A DNA stretch of 64,000 bases. It comes from Lycorma delicatula. Lineage: Eukaryota; Arthropoda; Insecta; Hemiptera; Fulgoridae. The DNA lies in contig NC_134455.1 of assembly GCF_047948215.1 (NCBI RefSeq), forward strand, positions 160,934,575 to 160,998,574, given 5' to 3'. The notes under the pieces were generated by a model. It was given only the letters and a program-made list of their open reading frames with translations. It did no database searches and was not told the DNA's origin. Positions 1 through 12,172 of the stretch are shown here, piece by piece; position 1 is the first letter of the stretch; every line of letters starts with the position of its first letter. A program made the translations under genes and the position numbers.

Positions 1-1384
1 CTTTTTTTTTTTAGACAGACAAGACTGGTTTTTAAAAATGTCAAATCAGGTTCATTTTGATTTGATTTTAACTCCTTTGAAGGAGATGACAATCCATCTG
101 ATCTTTATTGGATGGACTGCGTACAAATTTAAAGTAAGCAAAATATTTGATTTATACTATATACAAACTAAATGCTAATGGGGTGAATTTGTGATTGAAT
201 TAAAAAACAATCTGTGATATGCATAAGATGTCTCATGTAGTAAATTTTACCATTCTCTATCTAGTGAAGAAAAAAATAAACCTCCACGTAAATAATATAA
301 AAAATAAACTTATAATACAGAACAAGAGGTATAATCAATTTGATTACAATAATGTACATGTTAGCATAAAAAATATTTTTAGAAAGATATTTCTTGGCTA
401 ACCTTTTGTGCCCATTGTTTGAAGTGTTTTATTAAGAAAAAAAACTGCGTTTTTCAAGAAGCTGGACTGTGAAACTTTTCATTTTTAGATATATGTGGGT
501 ACTTACCTCATTACTAGAATTTTACATTTCATCTAATTTGGTTTTGTAAAACTACAACAACATATACTATCCACAAACTAGCTAATGCTTTTCTTTAGGA
601 TAACCCACAGATTTCCTGTCATCTATAAAATAATTATAAATTTCCATCAGTTCACCCTTAAATAAGAAAAAATACCTACTACTGGTTTTTATCAGTAAAT
701 TCTATGTTATAAATTTGTATAGATCTACATATTACTGTACTCAATACATAAATATTCAATATAAGAGTGTGTTACGTTATTGTTATTAACAACATACACA
801 ACCATGTGTTAATTATAAATATACTAACAATGTAATAACTACAATCTTCTTAATCTACAATAAATACAAAATAAGAAATAACAATTTATTAATGTTCAAT
901 TAATGACAACCAGTATATAACAATTTATTAATATTCAACTAATGACAACCAGTAAAACACTTAATAAATGTAATAAACAAACATTTTAATTACTTTAACC
1001 TAAAAAGAGTATACTTTTGGATAAGAGCTATTAAGTATATTCTTAATAATAAAATCTTAATGCTCTCTTTTTCGAGTAAAAAATATTTCTAGAGACATAA
1101 AATGGTATTTTAGAAACATAAATATCATTCATATCATAGTGATATGTACCTACTTTGGGAGTTTCTTCAAACTGCCAAAATGTTAGTGGGGAACTTTTAA
1201 TTTATTATAACAGGACAGCAAATTTAACAAACAGTATATTATTATGAAACATACATGACAATGTCGTTTTCAGGTGTCAGAAACAGAACTCCAGAATGAA
1301 TAGAATTTATAGAACAAATAGTTTTTATTTAGAATAATGTTTTATGCGTAATCTTGAAGCAACAATTAAGTTTATTTTTTACAT
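1..1384. other. AT-rich non-coding sequence
   Basis: Probably intron of the PP2A B gene between exon 3 and the unseen exon 4. It contains a local repeat (acaatttattaat.ttcaa.taatgacaaccagta, twice at 881-955). Nothing else supportable. Confidence 0.6.
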
Positions 1385-2599
1385 ATTGTCTGTCAGGTAG
1401 CAGGTACGTTAGTGTTGCACAGACCAATCTGTTAGGAGCCGGGGATACAGTACATGGCAAAACCACAAGAGAAAATACAGCGTATGTACTGGTTCATAGA
1501 AACAAAATTAGCAACTCTCATACAAAGAAATAATACACAAGTCTATCAGAAATTCTCAGAGTGAAAAAAAGACACATAAGTGGTGTGAACAGTTTTTGGA
1601 AACTGGAAGCGTTTTGAAAGAACACCCACCTGGTAAGCCTAAAACAAGTGTCAAAAATCCAGAAAGAATTTGACTCTTTCCAACAAAATCGAAGATGTTC
1701 AGTTTATAGTGTTAATCATAAACTACACATTCCTAAAAGTATTCTCCATGATGTTTGTCAAAAGTGATTGAAACTTTGTACTTATAAACACTATGGCTAC
1801 TCTATGAAATTTAATTCTAACAATACACCAGAAAGAGTTCACTTTGTAACAGCCATGTATGACTTCATTTCTGCTGAATAAAACTACCTGAGTGCATTTT
1901 ATTTTCTGGCAGAAAAGAACATTTCTTGTTAATAGAGTCTTAAATCAACATAATTGTATGGGACTCAAAAAATCCACAAGAATTGGTGGAATTCAGTCAC
2001 AACTCTCTGAATGTGAATGTTTGGAATGGTATCATACATAATCAATCTTTTTGGGCCTTTTCTCTCATGAGCAAATTATTAGGGGCATAGTGTACTTTGA
2101 CAAGTTAGAGAAATTTATGTTTCTCCAGAGTGAAAATATGGAGGGTCTAATTTTCCAACAGGATGGAGTCCCTCCAACTCAAACATAAGTTGTGAAGAAT
2201 GTGCTCAACAACAGGTTCCCTTTTTTTGAGGCTGGATAGATGAAGAAGCTTCTATCACTTGACTACTGTGAAGTCCTGATTTGATGCCAATTTCTTCTTT
2301 TTGGGTTATATAAAAGATATCATATACAAAGAGAAATTCTAGTCACTTGAAATCCCGCATCGAAGAATAACAACAGTTTCAAAGTGATTCCTACAAACAT
2401 GATCACCAGTGTGGAATGAGGTGGATTATTATTTTGATGTCTGTAGGGCTGTAAATGGTTTCAAACTGGATTATATTGAGGTAAAAGAAAATTTAGAATT
2501 TGTACTTTCATAAATGAAACCCATACATTTGTAATTTATAAATGTAATAAAGTAAATTTAATTTAAAACCATGGAGTTCTTTTTTGGACACCCTATACA
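1385..2599 (+). mobile_element. Decayed mariner-like (DUF4817-type) transposon relic
   Basis: A dead transposase gene can be followed through several frames and stops. The start reads like MAKPQEKIQRMYWFIETKLA (from 1455), then HKWCEQFLETGSVLKEHPPG after a frame change (about 1580), matching the N-terminal helix-turn-helix of the DUF4817-containing mariner-like transposases common in insects. Further on, NVWNGIIHNQSFWAFF (about 2010), IFQQDGVPPTQT (about 2155, second catalytic Asp kept) and VWNEVDYYFDVCRAVNGF (about 2410) follow the family order. The right end, GGACACCCTAT near 2587-2597, looks like a TIR of this family, but a matching left TIR was not found. Left boundary is approximate. Confidence 0.75.
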
Positions 2600-3073
2600 A
2601 AAACTGATAGAAAAATCATTCTGAACATTATTCTTTACACTTGGTTTACTCAAATACAATAAACATTATGAACATATAAGTATATAAATTATACTATAGC
2701 AAGCTGGACAATACAAAATTAAGTGGCAATACTTCAAGAGCTAATTTTGGACAAGAAACAAAACGTTTCACTTGTAAAAAGTTATTTTAAGTTATTTACT
2801 TTTGTACTGTGTAGTTTTTGATACCAAGAGATTTACGATAGCTTAATTTTAACCTTGAAGCAGAAATCAGGATAAAAGATTTCACTAGCCAAACTAACTC
2901 ACTAACTTGAAAACATATCATTTCTAGATATATGCCTGTTAAGTAATTTTTCGGAATATATTAATTTTTTTTTTGTAATAATGATGTAAGAAATCAAGTC
3001 CCAAAGTATTGCCTTGCAATTCTGAATCGCCTATATATTACATATAAAAAAAAAGTATAATTTATATATACTA

Positions 3074-3629
3074 TGTCTCATGAAGAGGGGCTTTACATTT
3101 AGTATCACTCACCCATTCCCCCACCGATTCTATTCAAACTTTACAGGATAATTTAATGAAGGTTCTAAAAATGTTCTGTTAAAATTTCAACCTTCTAAGA
3201 TTTATAGACCTGTAAACAAAATGGCAGCTTTTAAATCAAAACATCCATTTCAGACAAGCCACATTTTTTATTCATTACAAAGTAATTGATAAAAATTATT
3301 AAAAAACAGATCGTAATTAGAACTAGAATAATTAAAAAGTTAGTTAACTAGCCATGGTTACAAATTATTATTAACTTGTTTTCTTGAATTTGAAAAGCTG
3401 TTAAACAATACATCATCTGATTTTTACCAGCTTTTTTGTAAGGAATACAAATGTGGTTTATCTGAAATTTTTGTTTTTATTTGAAAACTGCCACTTTGTT
3501 TCTATAAATCCTTGAAGGCTGAAATTTTATAAAACATTTTTAGAACCTTCGTTAAAAGGTCTATAAAGTGTCAACAGAATTGGCGGGTGATTGGGCAAAT
3601 GATACTAAATAAGTTCTCTTTGTGGGACA
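3074..3629. mobile_element. Fold-back / long-inverted-repeat element (556 bp)
   Basis: The left arm (3074 to about 3268) and right arm (about 3447 to 3629) are imperfect reverse complements. Matching blocks include tgtctcatgaagag against the complement of ctctttgtgggaca, atgaaggttctaaaaatgtt against its complement near 3537-3556, and acaagccacatttt against aaatgtggttta. The central 180 bp is unique AT-rich sequence with no coding potential. Ends begin TGTCYCA. No clear target duplication was found; the right end abuts a (TG)n run at 3630-3644. It is most simply a MITE or fold-back DNA element. Confidence 0.75.
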
Positions 3630-3644
3630 CTGTGTGTGTGTGTG

Positions 3645-5046
3645 TGGGCGCATGTGCGCAACACACACAAAAACTGTTTGTTCACTTTTCATAAAAGATA
3701 TGAAAACTCAGCTATAAAAAGAAGGAACAAAAATATTTCTTGCATATGATGTTAACAATTCAGTTATATGTAAAGTAAGCAATTTTACACTAATTAAGTA
3801 AATATTGGAGAAAATTTCTGGATATTAGCCAACAAGCTAGTTAAAGTGTGGAATTGAAAATAATAATAGGAAAAAAGGAAATATTTTAAAATAAACATAC
3901 CATAAAATGAACTAAATGATTTCAACAGATTTGTAACATATTAAATAAAGAAATTGAATGTTAGAATCTTGCAATATTTTGCTTCCAGTAACTTCATGTT
4001 TTGCAATTACATTCTCTACTTTCATGTCATTAATTTTCATGACTTCGATGTGTACATAAAATAACTACATAATTTTCTGTAATGATGTTATAATAACCAC
4101 TTACAAAAATATAAAATTTATATAAGAATCTTAGACTAAATATCTTAATTGATGACAAAATACAAAGTGAAGATAAATAAAAACATTAATTTCTACTTTT
4201 TATACACACTGTTTATTCTTTTTTAATCATTCCAAAGTTATAATAAGTTTCAAATTTAATAAGATGGAAGATTATGTATATAATAGTAAGCAGCTGTCCG
4301 ATTCAATTTGACAAATAGTCAAATGTTCAGAGAGAAGGAATCTGTACTTGCACAGCAAGTATGGCTATGATGTCATAATTGTACCAGTGATTTCATACCT
4401 ATCTATTTACCCAACCCCTGAGTTGATAATGTAGCCAAGCAGTCAGTAGGTAGCTCATCATTTTTATAACACTATCTGTGTATATCTCTACCCTGCAGCA
4501 TCAGAATGAAGAGGATGTAAGAACGAAAGAAACAATCCCTTGTTTGCGGTGGCCTAAATGTTTGTACAATATTTTTGCTATTCTCAACAGAGCTCACCTT
4601 CACAGAAAGCGATGACTAATAATGTTACATTTTAAAAAATATAATACGATCAATCACTTCTATCGATCAGCGAGTAGAACTAACATAAAAATCTAAACAA
4701 ATTATTAATTTCAAACATAAAACACCTCTGTAATTCATGCCGTCATGACTGTAGAAAATTTATTTTACAGACCAAACCCTGTAAGTCTTATACTTGAATT
4801 TAATACAGATCCCATTACTTTGGGTAATGAATGTCAGTATAACAAAAATTAAAAATTTAATTCATTACGCAAGTAAAGTTTTATTAATGATATAAGAGTA
4901 ATTCAAAGGACATTAATTTTGTAAGAAAATAATGAGTCTTACAATAATATCTGTAAATAAAGTAATAAGAGTAGTTTTTTTTGGCAGCTAAAGTGGCAAC
5001 ACTGTAAAGTTACTAGTAAACATATGGTTATATGAACAGATTTATA
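3645..5046. other. AT-rich intronic sequence, no feature recognised
   Basis: A (TG)n run ends at 3644. The part at 4280-4620 is slightly less AT-rich and could be an old repeat, but I could not identify it. Confidence 0.5.
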
Positions 5047-5823
5047 TTAGGTATTAATATTTTTGTTAGTCTATTGTTACCACATTAGATGTACACAAAC
5101 TTTTTGTGAAACAAATTTTTGTTGTGCATTACAAAATGAATGATATTAATTATGAGCAACGTTGGCAATCAAGTTTTATGTTAAACTTGGTGAGAATGCT
5201 ACAAACTTTTTCAAAATTGAAAAGGGCATATGAAGATGACGCTCTGCAACAAGTCCAAATTTTTAGGTGATTTAAAACATTTTCAGATGGCTGAGAATCA
5301 GTTGCAGACGATCCACACTCTGGAAGACCATTAACGTCAAAAAGTGATGACAATGTTAAGCGAATCAGAGACTTGTTACAGTACGACCAACAACTAACTG
5401 TCAGAATGATTACAGAACAACTGAATTTCAACCATACCACAGTCCATCAAATTTTGACAAACGAATTGGACATGAAAAAAGATTGTGCAAAATTGGTCCC
5501 AAAAAACCTCACTGTTGAACAGAAAAACAACAGGATGGAACAGTGGCGCAATATTCTAGGGCGAATTGAAACTAACGCTGATTTTCTAAAAAAAAATGTT
5601 ATTATTGGTGATGAATCTTCGATATTTGGGTATGACCCAGAAACAAAATCTGAAGGATTTTATCCATCTGGTTAGTTCCAACACTCCTATGAATAGTGGA
5701 AAAGCCATTTGAAGCATTGCTTGGCTTTCCAAGGAAACTATTTCGAAGGTGATAAGAGTCCATGTATAATTGGATTGTAAATAAAGTTTTTCTAAACCAG
5801 TCTCATTATTTATAGACCTCATA
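5047..5823 (+). mobile_element. Internally deleted mariner (DD34D-type) relic
   Basis: From about 5137 the transposase runs in pieces: MNDINYEQRW start, GRPLTSKSDDNVKRIRDLL, then an open stretch from 5373 with VRMITEQLNFNHTTVHQIL (second HTH), KLVPKNLTVEQKNNR (the WVPH-like linker) and NVIIGDESSIFGYDPETKSE (first catalytic Asp in GDES). After a stop at about 5673 the sequence jumps to QHSYEQWKSHLKHC and GNYFEGDK, the normal C-terminus of mariner transposases, so the middle third with the other two catalytic Asp residues has been deleted. Weak similarity between 5047-5075 and the complement of 5795-5823 may be the TIRs. Confidence 0.8.
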
Positions 5824-5883
5824 TGTTGTAATTTGAAATAAAAATATTTAGCAACCAAAAAGTTTAATATATTTTGCACTTAC

Positions 5884-5981
5884 AATAGGGTCTCTCTGAA
5901 AGATGACAACTCGTCCTCCTTTGTCACCGGTAGCCAACAGGTCTCCATCATGGTTAAATTCAACGCAGGAGATAATGTCAG
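5884..5981 (-). CDS. tws: tws exon 3, first WD40 blade
   Basis: Ninety-eight bases from an acceptor (tgttttcag, AG at 5983-5982) to a gtaagt donor at 5883. After completing an Ala codon it encodes 32 residues: [20 protein letters not shown] then [12 protein letters not shown]. This is nearly identical to the start of the WD40 propeller in Drosophila twins and vertebrate PPP2R2 proteins. The exon ends in phase 0. GC content is well above the surrounding AT-rich intron, as expected for a conserved exon. The next exon (expected to hold the [20 protein letters not shown] segment) was looked for between 1 and 5883 and not found. Confidence 0.95.
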
Positions 5982-7070
5982 CTGAAAACATAAAAGTATA
6001 AAATTAAATAAATTTTTTTTGATGTTTTCAAAAATAAGTCAAATAATTTAATTAGCGATTAAAGGGGAAAAAACCTTTATGAAAGGTAAAAAAGGGAACT
6101 GTTGATTGTGAACATTAATGGAATGAGATAGCATGTTTGTTCTTTACAAAAGCAAACTTAGAAGTTTTCATTTTCAGTCTCCCTGAATACCAGTAGAGGA
6201 AAATGTTTGACTGTGATCTCAAAATCTTTAAAGAGAGGCACTTCCTACTTACCTATAGCTCTTCCAAGTCCTACAATTTTGATTTGAATACTAACATACC
6301 AACTGAGCTGACAAAACTAATTTTGATTTTCCCATTAGAAAATCAAAGAGTAAAATTAATTCAAAGGAAAATCAATCTGAAAAATTAACTCATCAAATAA
6401 ATAGAAGCAAAAACCCAATTATGTAGAGTATTATTCCTCCCCCCCCCCAAAAAAAAAAAAAACCAGATAACATTAAGGTCAAGTCAACACGAACTTGAAA
6501 TACTGTTTAATTATAAGAGATTTATTTTTTTTCTATGCTCAACACTTTAAAAGAAGGAGTTAGTTTGATCAATCTGGAAACATTATTTATTACATAAATT
6601 CTTTAAAATTATTTTAAGTGAAACAACTTGAAGTAAATTTGCTATGGTAAAACAAGCTGATTATAACTATGATTTTCCAGATATGTATATTTTTTTATAA
6701 TGGTTTTTTCCTTGAGATTTACTTAATCTGATACATATCAGTTAAGAAAACAAAGACTAACTCTAGGATTGGGTTATTTCAAACATTAATCAATGGTCGA
6801 ATCTCAGTTACTTAACAGTAAAAAATTGTTTGTAAAAAAAAATCAAATCTACTAGTATAAGGTATATACAATAAGAGCAGAAAAGCAGCTTTGATTCATT
6901 TTCTACTGCATGCACCAAAATAATGAAGGAATTTATAAATCACAACATTTCTGTTCGTATTAAACTGCTACGATTATTATATTATTACTTTTAGTTATCT
7001 GCTAAATAAATAGGAAAAACTAGAAATAAATTATTCAAATGTTACAAACGACATTTGTTTTCAGGTATAG

Positions 7071-7955
7071 GAGGTTTATCCCAAAAGTAAGTGTACTGAT
7101 TTCCCTATGGACGAACAGGTAATGTAAAACATCCTTGATGTATATCAGTGCATAGGTGTGATCTTGGCTGCATGTACATACTTGTTTCAACTGGATTGAT
7201 TTAGTCAATCGCACACTACTGCTGTACATGTTTTATAACCTTGTTATATTTGCGATGGAGGAAAATATTGAATGTTACACGCTATCAAATTTTGTGTGAT
7301 ACTAACAAGCCTGCCACAGAAACATTTAATTCTTTAACCAAAGGTTATGGAGATCCCACTCTAACAAGAACTATGGTTTTTAAGTGGCACAAAGCTTTCA
7401 GATGGCTAAGAAAATGTCGAAGACAACCCTCATTCTGGAAGACTAACCTAGTCAACAAATGATAAAAATATGGAAGTGGTGTGAGCTCTACATTGTGCAC
7501 AAAGAATATGTACCTCCAGGGCAGACAATTAATAGCACCTTTTACAAAGATGTTTTGGAAAGACTTCGAAAAAAGCTTCAGCGAGTCTGAACAGACATTA
7601 CACATGATGGTTGCTGCACCACAATAACGTGCCACTTCACACTTCGTTTTCAATTCGAGAATTTCTGATGAAGAAAAACATTCCCCTACTTCCACTGCTT
7701 TCCAATAGCCCAGATCTAGCTCCATATGATTTCTACCTCTTCCCCAAGTTGAAATTGAGATTAGTTGAGACAAGTAGATTTTGGGACAATGGAAAAATAA
7801 AAAATGTAACCGATGAGCTATACACACTTAAGGAAATTGACTTCTGGTACTGCTATGAACAGTGGAAGAAACATTGGAACCGCTGTGTAACTTTCCAAGG
7901 GTCATATTTCGAAGGAGATAAAAAAATCAGTACAGTTACTTCTGGAACAAACCTC
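7071..7955 (+). mobile_element. Internally deleted mariner with recognisable TIRs
   Basis: Terminal inverted repeats of 30 bp are visible: 7071-7100 (gaggtttatcccaaaagtaa...) and 7926-7955, whose complement differs at only a few positions. Between them is a mariner transposase with its middle missing: the N-terminal part (7245-7450, up to a GRP-like sequence) is fused to VHKEYVPPGQTINSTFYKDV (about 7496) and then the second catalytic block appears as HHNNVPLHTSFSIREFL (about 7616; the Asp is replaced by Asn) and the third as SPDLAPYDFYLFPKLKLRL (Asp kept). The first catalytic block is deleted. The C-terminus (WKKHWNRCVTFQGSYFEGDK) is kept. A defective, old copy. Confidence 0.85.
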
Positions 7956-10319
7956 ATACATGTTTTCAGCCATCTGCAAAGATGTTCTCCCCCATGTATT
8001 ATTCAGGAGACCTCTAAGACTGACAGCAAAGCCACTTTTACCAGTAAGTATAAATTTATGAACTGATGAAGACATTTTGTATTTTATGCAACAAAAAAAA
8101 ATAATTTAAATTTCCACAAGTAATAAACAAAATCCCACTTAGTTATAGATGAGCTCATATTCTTAAGTCGCTTAAAAAGAGTGATGAAATATTTTCAGTT
8201 GAGCATGATTTTTTATTATGAACATAATTTTTACCATAAATTTAAAAATATTCCAAACAGATATGTTGATAGCCTGTTGCTGACCATTAGTAACTTCATC
8301 CCATACATGTTGTTAACATTGTTGTGCCACAATTAATTCTTTTGTTTGCTTTATAATTTCAATTTTTGTAGTATGATATATGAAATTTTGATTATTGTAA
8401 TTTGTATTCTTAATATACTTATAATTTATTACATGCAATTTAATTAAAGAACAAGTAGCAATTCTGTTTTCAATAAACATTTGACAGCAGAACTTGAACA
8501 GGAAATAAGCAGATTCCAGATTAGATGAGTTTACTGAACATTTTGAAGATAATAGTGGCAAACAACCAACTTTTAAAATCCTTCTTCATCTAGTTCTAAC
8601 CCATTTTTAATTTATTTATACAGTGTAAATGATAGTGATAACCATGAGATTAGGAGAGTTTCAAAGCCTAGGTCCATAAACAGAGACTATAAACACCCTA
8701 GGCCTATAAACATTTATTTATTTTGCACAAAGGATTCAGAGGAATCTGATTAGAAAATAATATTGATTTGGATGATGATGAAAGTTGGTTAAAAGCTAAC
8801 TAAATATGAAAAAAGCAAATTTTATTCACAATTTCTTTCATTTGCAAACGTGGACCTTGCTATGTCCCTGAACAGTCTGATGCCAACTGACTTCTTTAAT
8901 CTACTTCTATCTTTAAGTATTTTGAATGTGAAGGTTATTGAAACAAATAAATATATTCCATAATATATAGCTTCAAACACACATAATATTTGAGCAAAAC
9001 ATACACTGAAGCCAAGGATGCTGGTTGTCACAAGTGAAATAAAGATTTAACATTGTTCTTTAAAGCATGGGCTTAGTAATAAGCACATTAAAGCCTTACT
9101 CTGTGTACAATTGATTCCACAATCTAATTCATGATTTAGAAAAATGCTTGGCAAGTCAGTTTTGAGTCTTATGTTTAGTTTTTTCACTTTGTTAAAAAAC
9201 AACCATACTCTTGGAAGTAAAATGAGTCAGATTATGATTCCATATGCAAGGATCAAACTTTTAATGGATCATGTTAAAATCATCAATTCAGACGTCAGTA
9301 ATGTCTTACCGATAATTTTCAGTGGATAGTATGATTAGAAAAAAAAAACCACACACTACTTCTTCAAATGCCTACCTAATATAGATCATTGACACTGGGG
9401 AATCAAACTAAGTTTTCTGAAACTTTACTTGTAATTATTGTCTGCAATTTTTCTTCTACAGAGGGGAAAATCAAATCCTGATAATGAAAAAATTAGAAAA
9501 TTAATTTTAGGCTAATATGTAATGGTAAAATTGAGTTTTTGTACTCTACTTAAATAAAGCAATCATCTACACAATTTTTTAAGCCTTCCATTGGTGAACA
9601 AGTTTTAACAAAATGCTGCTTTCTTTACTGACACTCGAAGAAAAACAGAACCGCTATAACAAAAAAGAAAAACCAGCTAAAAAAGGAGAGGGAGCTTATT
9701 TCTTAAAAAGAAACTTTATTTAGCAGTAATAGAAAATATGGAAGAAAGTAAACAAAGTACTGTGGAGGATTACAACTGTTATATACATGGTATTCCCACA
9801 AGACAAGATGTTATATACTTGGATAAGGAAAAAAAAACCAGTTAAGGTACTGGAAAAAGTATAATTCAATATTATTTCCTAAGGGGATTGAATTCTTATA
9901 TTCTTTGGAAGGAAATTAGCATAAATAATGACTTCATCCTATATACAGATATAAATTCTGGTCAAGATAACAGAAACAAATGGTACAGAAAGAACACAAG
10001 AGCACAGATTGAGATCAACAGCATTGATTGTTCTGGAGTGGGAAAACTTCAACAGGGTAATTTTTGGTTTACACCTAAGTTAGTTTTAGAGTAAACATTT
10101 TATTCTAAAAGATTTTTAGTAATATAACATAATTAAATGCTCTTTTTACCATTTGCTCTCAGCAATTTTTTATGTATTCTTCCAAAAATGGATTTATATA
10201 ATCCTTTCAAAATGGAAAAAGATATATATTTTTTTTTGTTTTATATTGCTTGAAAATGCATACTTATGGAGAAAACAATTTTCTTAAAAAACTAAGTAAC
10301 ATTTCATACATATATGTAT
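7956..10319. other. Intronic sequence, no feature recognised
   Basis: Contains short internal repeats such as cctagg.ccataaaca (8670-8715). Small open frames here (for example 9888-10094) show no known motif and are not called. Confidence 0.5.
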
Positions 10320-11477
10320 TGTAACAAGCCCGGTATAATGGACCTGAGTAACAGATTCCTGCCAACTAAAAAGAAGATAGTAGAACAAATAATAATGGGA
10401 GGAATCCAGAAAGGGGCTAAAAGAAACCTTTTTAGTATAGGTAACAGATTCGTTTAACAATCGTCTTTTGTAATACTGCTCATTGACACACCTAAACAGA
10501 TGTTCTGTGGGACAAGTTACTGGACCAGGGTAGGAATTTCATGGGAATGTGTGAGGGCAGATAATCATTCTCATGCTTCAAGTTGTGCCTGTTCCTGCAA
10601 GTAAAGAGGATTGAGTATAAATACTCCGGGGAAGACTAGATGAAATCAGTGTAAAGTAAGACATTATGATGTCAGTTTGCGAGAGAGTGCTACAAAAAAG
10701 TTCTAAGCAAGAGTATTCTGCAAGGTCAGTGTGTACATATTCCAATGCGGTTAAGGTGACTTCACAAGTAATTCCAGTGTAGACAGTACATGAAAACAGG
10801 AAATCATTAGATGAGTTACTGTTAAACTATATGTGAAAGAGATAATGTACTAAATTTCATACATAAATTAATTTTATTTCTAAACAGCAAAGGTTTTGCT
10901 GTAAAAGAACTTTATACTTGTCTATCTATTGTACTATTGTTAATACAAAACTAGTGGTTAAAAGTGTTAAGACTAGTGGTCATGATGTCTTTTTTCAATG
11001 GGACTTAATTCTGCTTTTCAATACTTAGCTACCTATAAACAAATCCTTTTACTTAAAATTTTACTTTAGAAGATTACTTTAAATTCTGTTTTATAAGTGA
11101 TCACTGTTTATTGTTAATATCGACATTTATTATTATTATTATTGTGGTTGTGATTAATATTTTTATTATTTGTTTTATTAGTATCATTTATTATTACTAT
11201 TTTCATTATTATTATTATTGATTTGTCTTGTTTTACTTATGTTTTTAAACTAATAAATTGTAATAATATAAACATTTTTGACTGACAATCTTTCAATATC
11301 CTGATTGAGCTGCAAACATGTGACAGTACTGTTTTTGAGTTATACAGCTTAAAAAGAAGAATTTGTAGTAATACAGTTCTTAAATTTTAATTTGACATAT
11401 TAACTTTTATCTAATTATGGGAATTTATTAAGATTACAAGTTTTTCTGAGAACAATAGAAAAATCATTGGAACCCAT
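10320..11477 (+). repeat. Possible solo LTR (Ty3/gypsy-like), boundaries uncertain
   Basis: The segment begins TGTAACAAGCCCGGTATAA, a typical LTR start, and has a promoter-like GAGTATAAATACTCC at about 10612-10626 followed by a less AT-rich transcribed-looking stretch. A possible end is at ATCA near 11477, followed by gtat, which equals the four bases before 10320; that match could be chance. No tRNA primer site, polypurine tract or gag-pol sequence lies next to it, so if real it is a solo LTR. It contains (ATT)n-rich sequence at 11127-11222. Confidence 0.3.
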
Positions 11478-11676
11478 CAGTATTTCAGGGATTAATGAAT
11501 ATTTTTCTAAACATGCAAAATTCATACTTCAGTAGCAGTGTTTTTAGCTAGCCTATGAAAATAACTCATATTTTTTTGTGTGGGTAGCCTTTTAAGACTA
11601 AACTGCTTAAATCAAGCAGTTCTTAAATAATAAATATTTTAAATAAAATTATATATATAAAAGCACTGTTACTTTT

Positions 11677-11680
<4 letters not shown>

Positions 11681-11720
<40 letters not shown>
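11681..11720. repeat. (TA)20 microsatellite
   Basis: Forty bases of uninterrupted TA. The flanks on both sides carry similar words (aaaagcactgttactt to the left, aaaagcagagttactt to the right), suggesting an older local duplication around the repeat. Confidence 0.95.
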
Positions 11721-11724
<4 letters not shown>

Positions 11725-12049
11725 ATACAAAAGCAGAGTTACTTAAGTAATTCTAATAAAAAATTGAGTAATGAAATAACATATCTTCAAAGAAAACTTT
11801 TTATTCTAACAGATTTCTCTAGTCATTTACTTTCCTATTTATTTGTATGTATTTTGAATACTAATAATGTCTTAAAAATAATATCATGGATATGTTATTT
11901 CTAGAAGTAGCTTTTATAACTGTTTTATAAATAACTCAACCTATATTTTACAGTTGTAACTGTCATAAAAAAAATTGCTAAGTTAGAAGTTTTATGAAGT
12001 CAAACCAAATTTTGTTAACACAAAAACAAATATACAAAACAGTAACATC

Positions 12050-12172
12050 CTTATACTCAAATACATCCTTAATATCAATACATCCAAATATATCCTTTAC
12101 TTTTTATCCAAATATATCCAAATATATACATCCAAATATATAATACATCCAAATATATCCTTAATACTCATT
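12050..12172. repeat. Degenerate minisatellite of an ATCCAAATAT-like unit
   Basis: The words catccaaatatatcc, catccttaatat and atccaaatatatac recur about eight times at roughly 10-18 bp spacing. It is local low-complexity tandem sequence with no coding sense. Confidence 0.75.

Noticed and set aside
1..5883. Search for further tws exons ([20 protein letters not shown] segment and later blades)
   Set aside because: Not found on either strand, so they are taken to lie outside the window.
7345..7827. Longest minus-strand frame of this part (160 codons)
   Set aside because: It is the antisense of the mariner transposase at 7071-7955.
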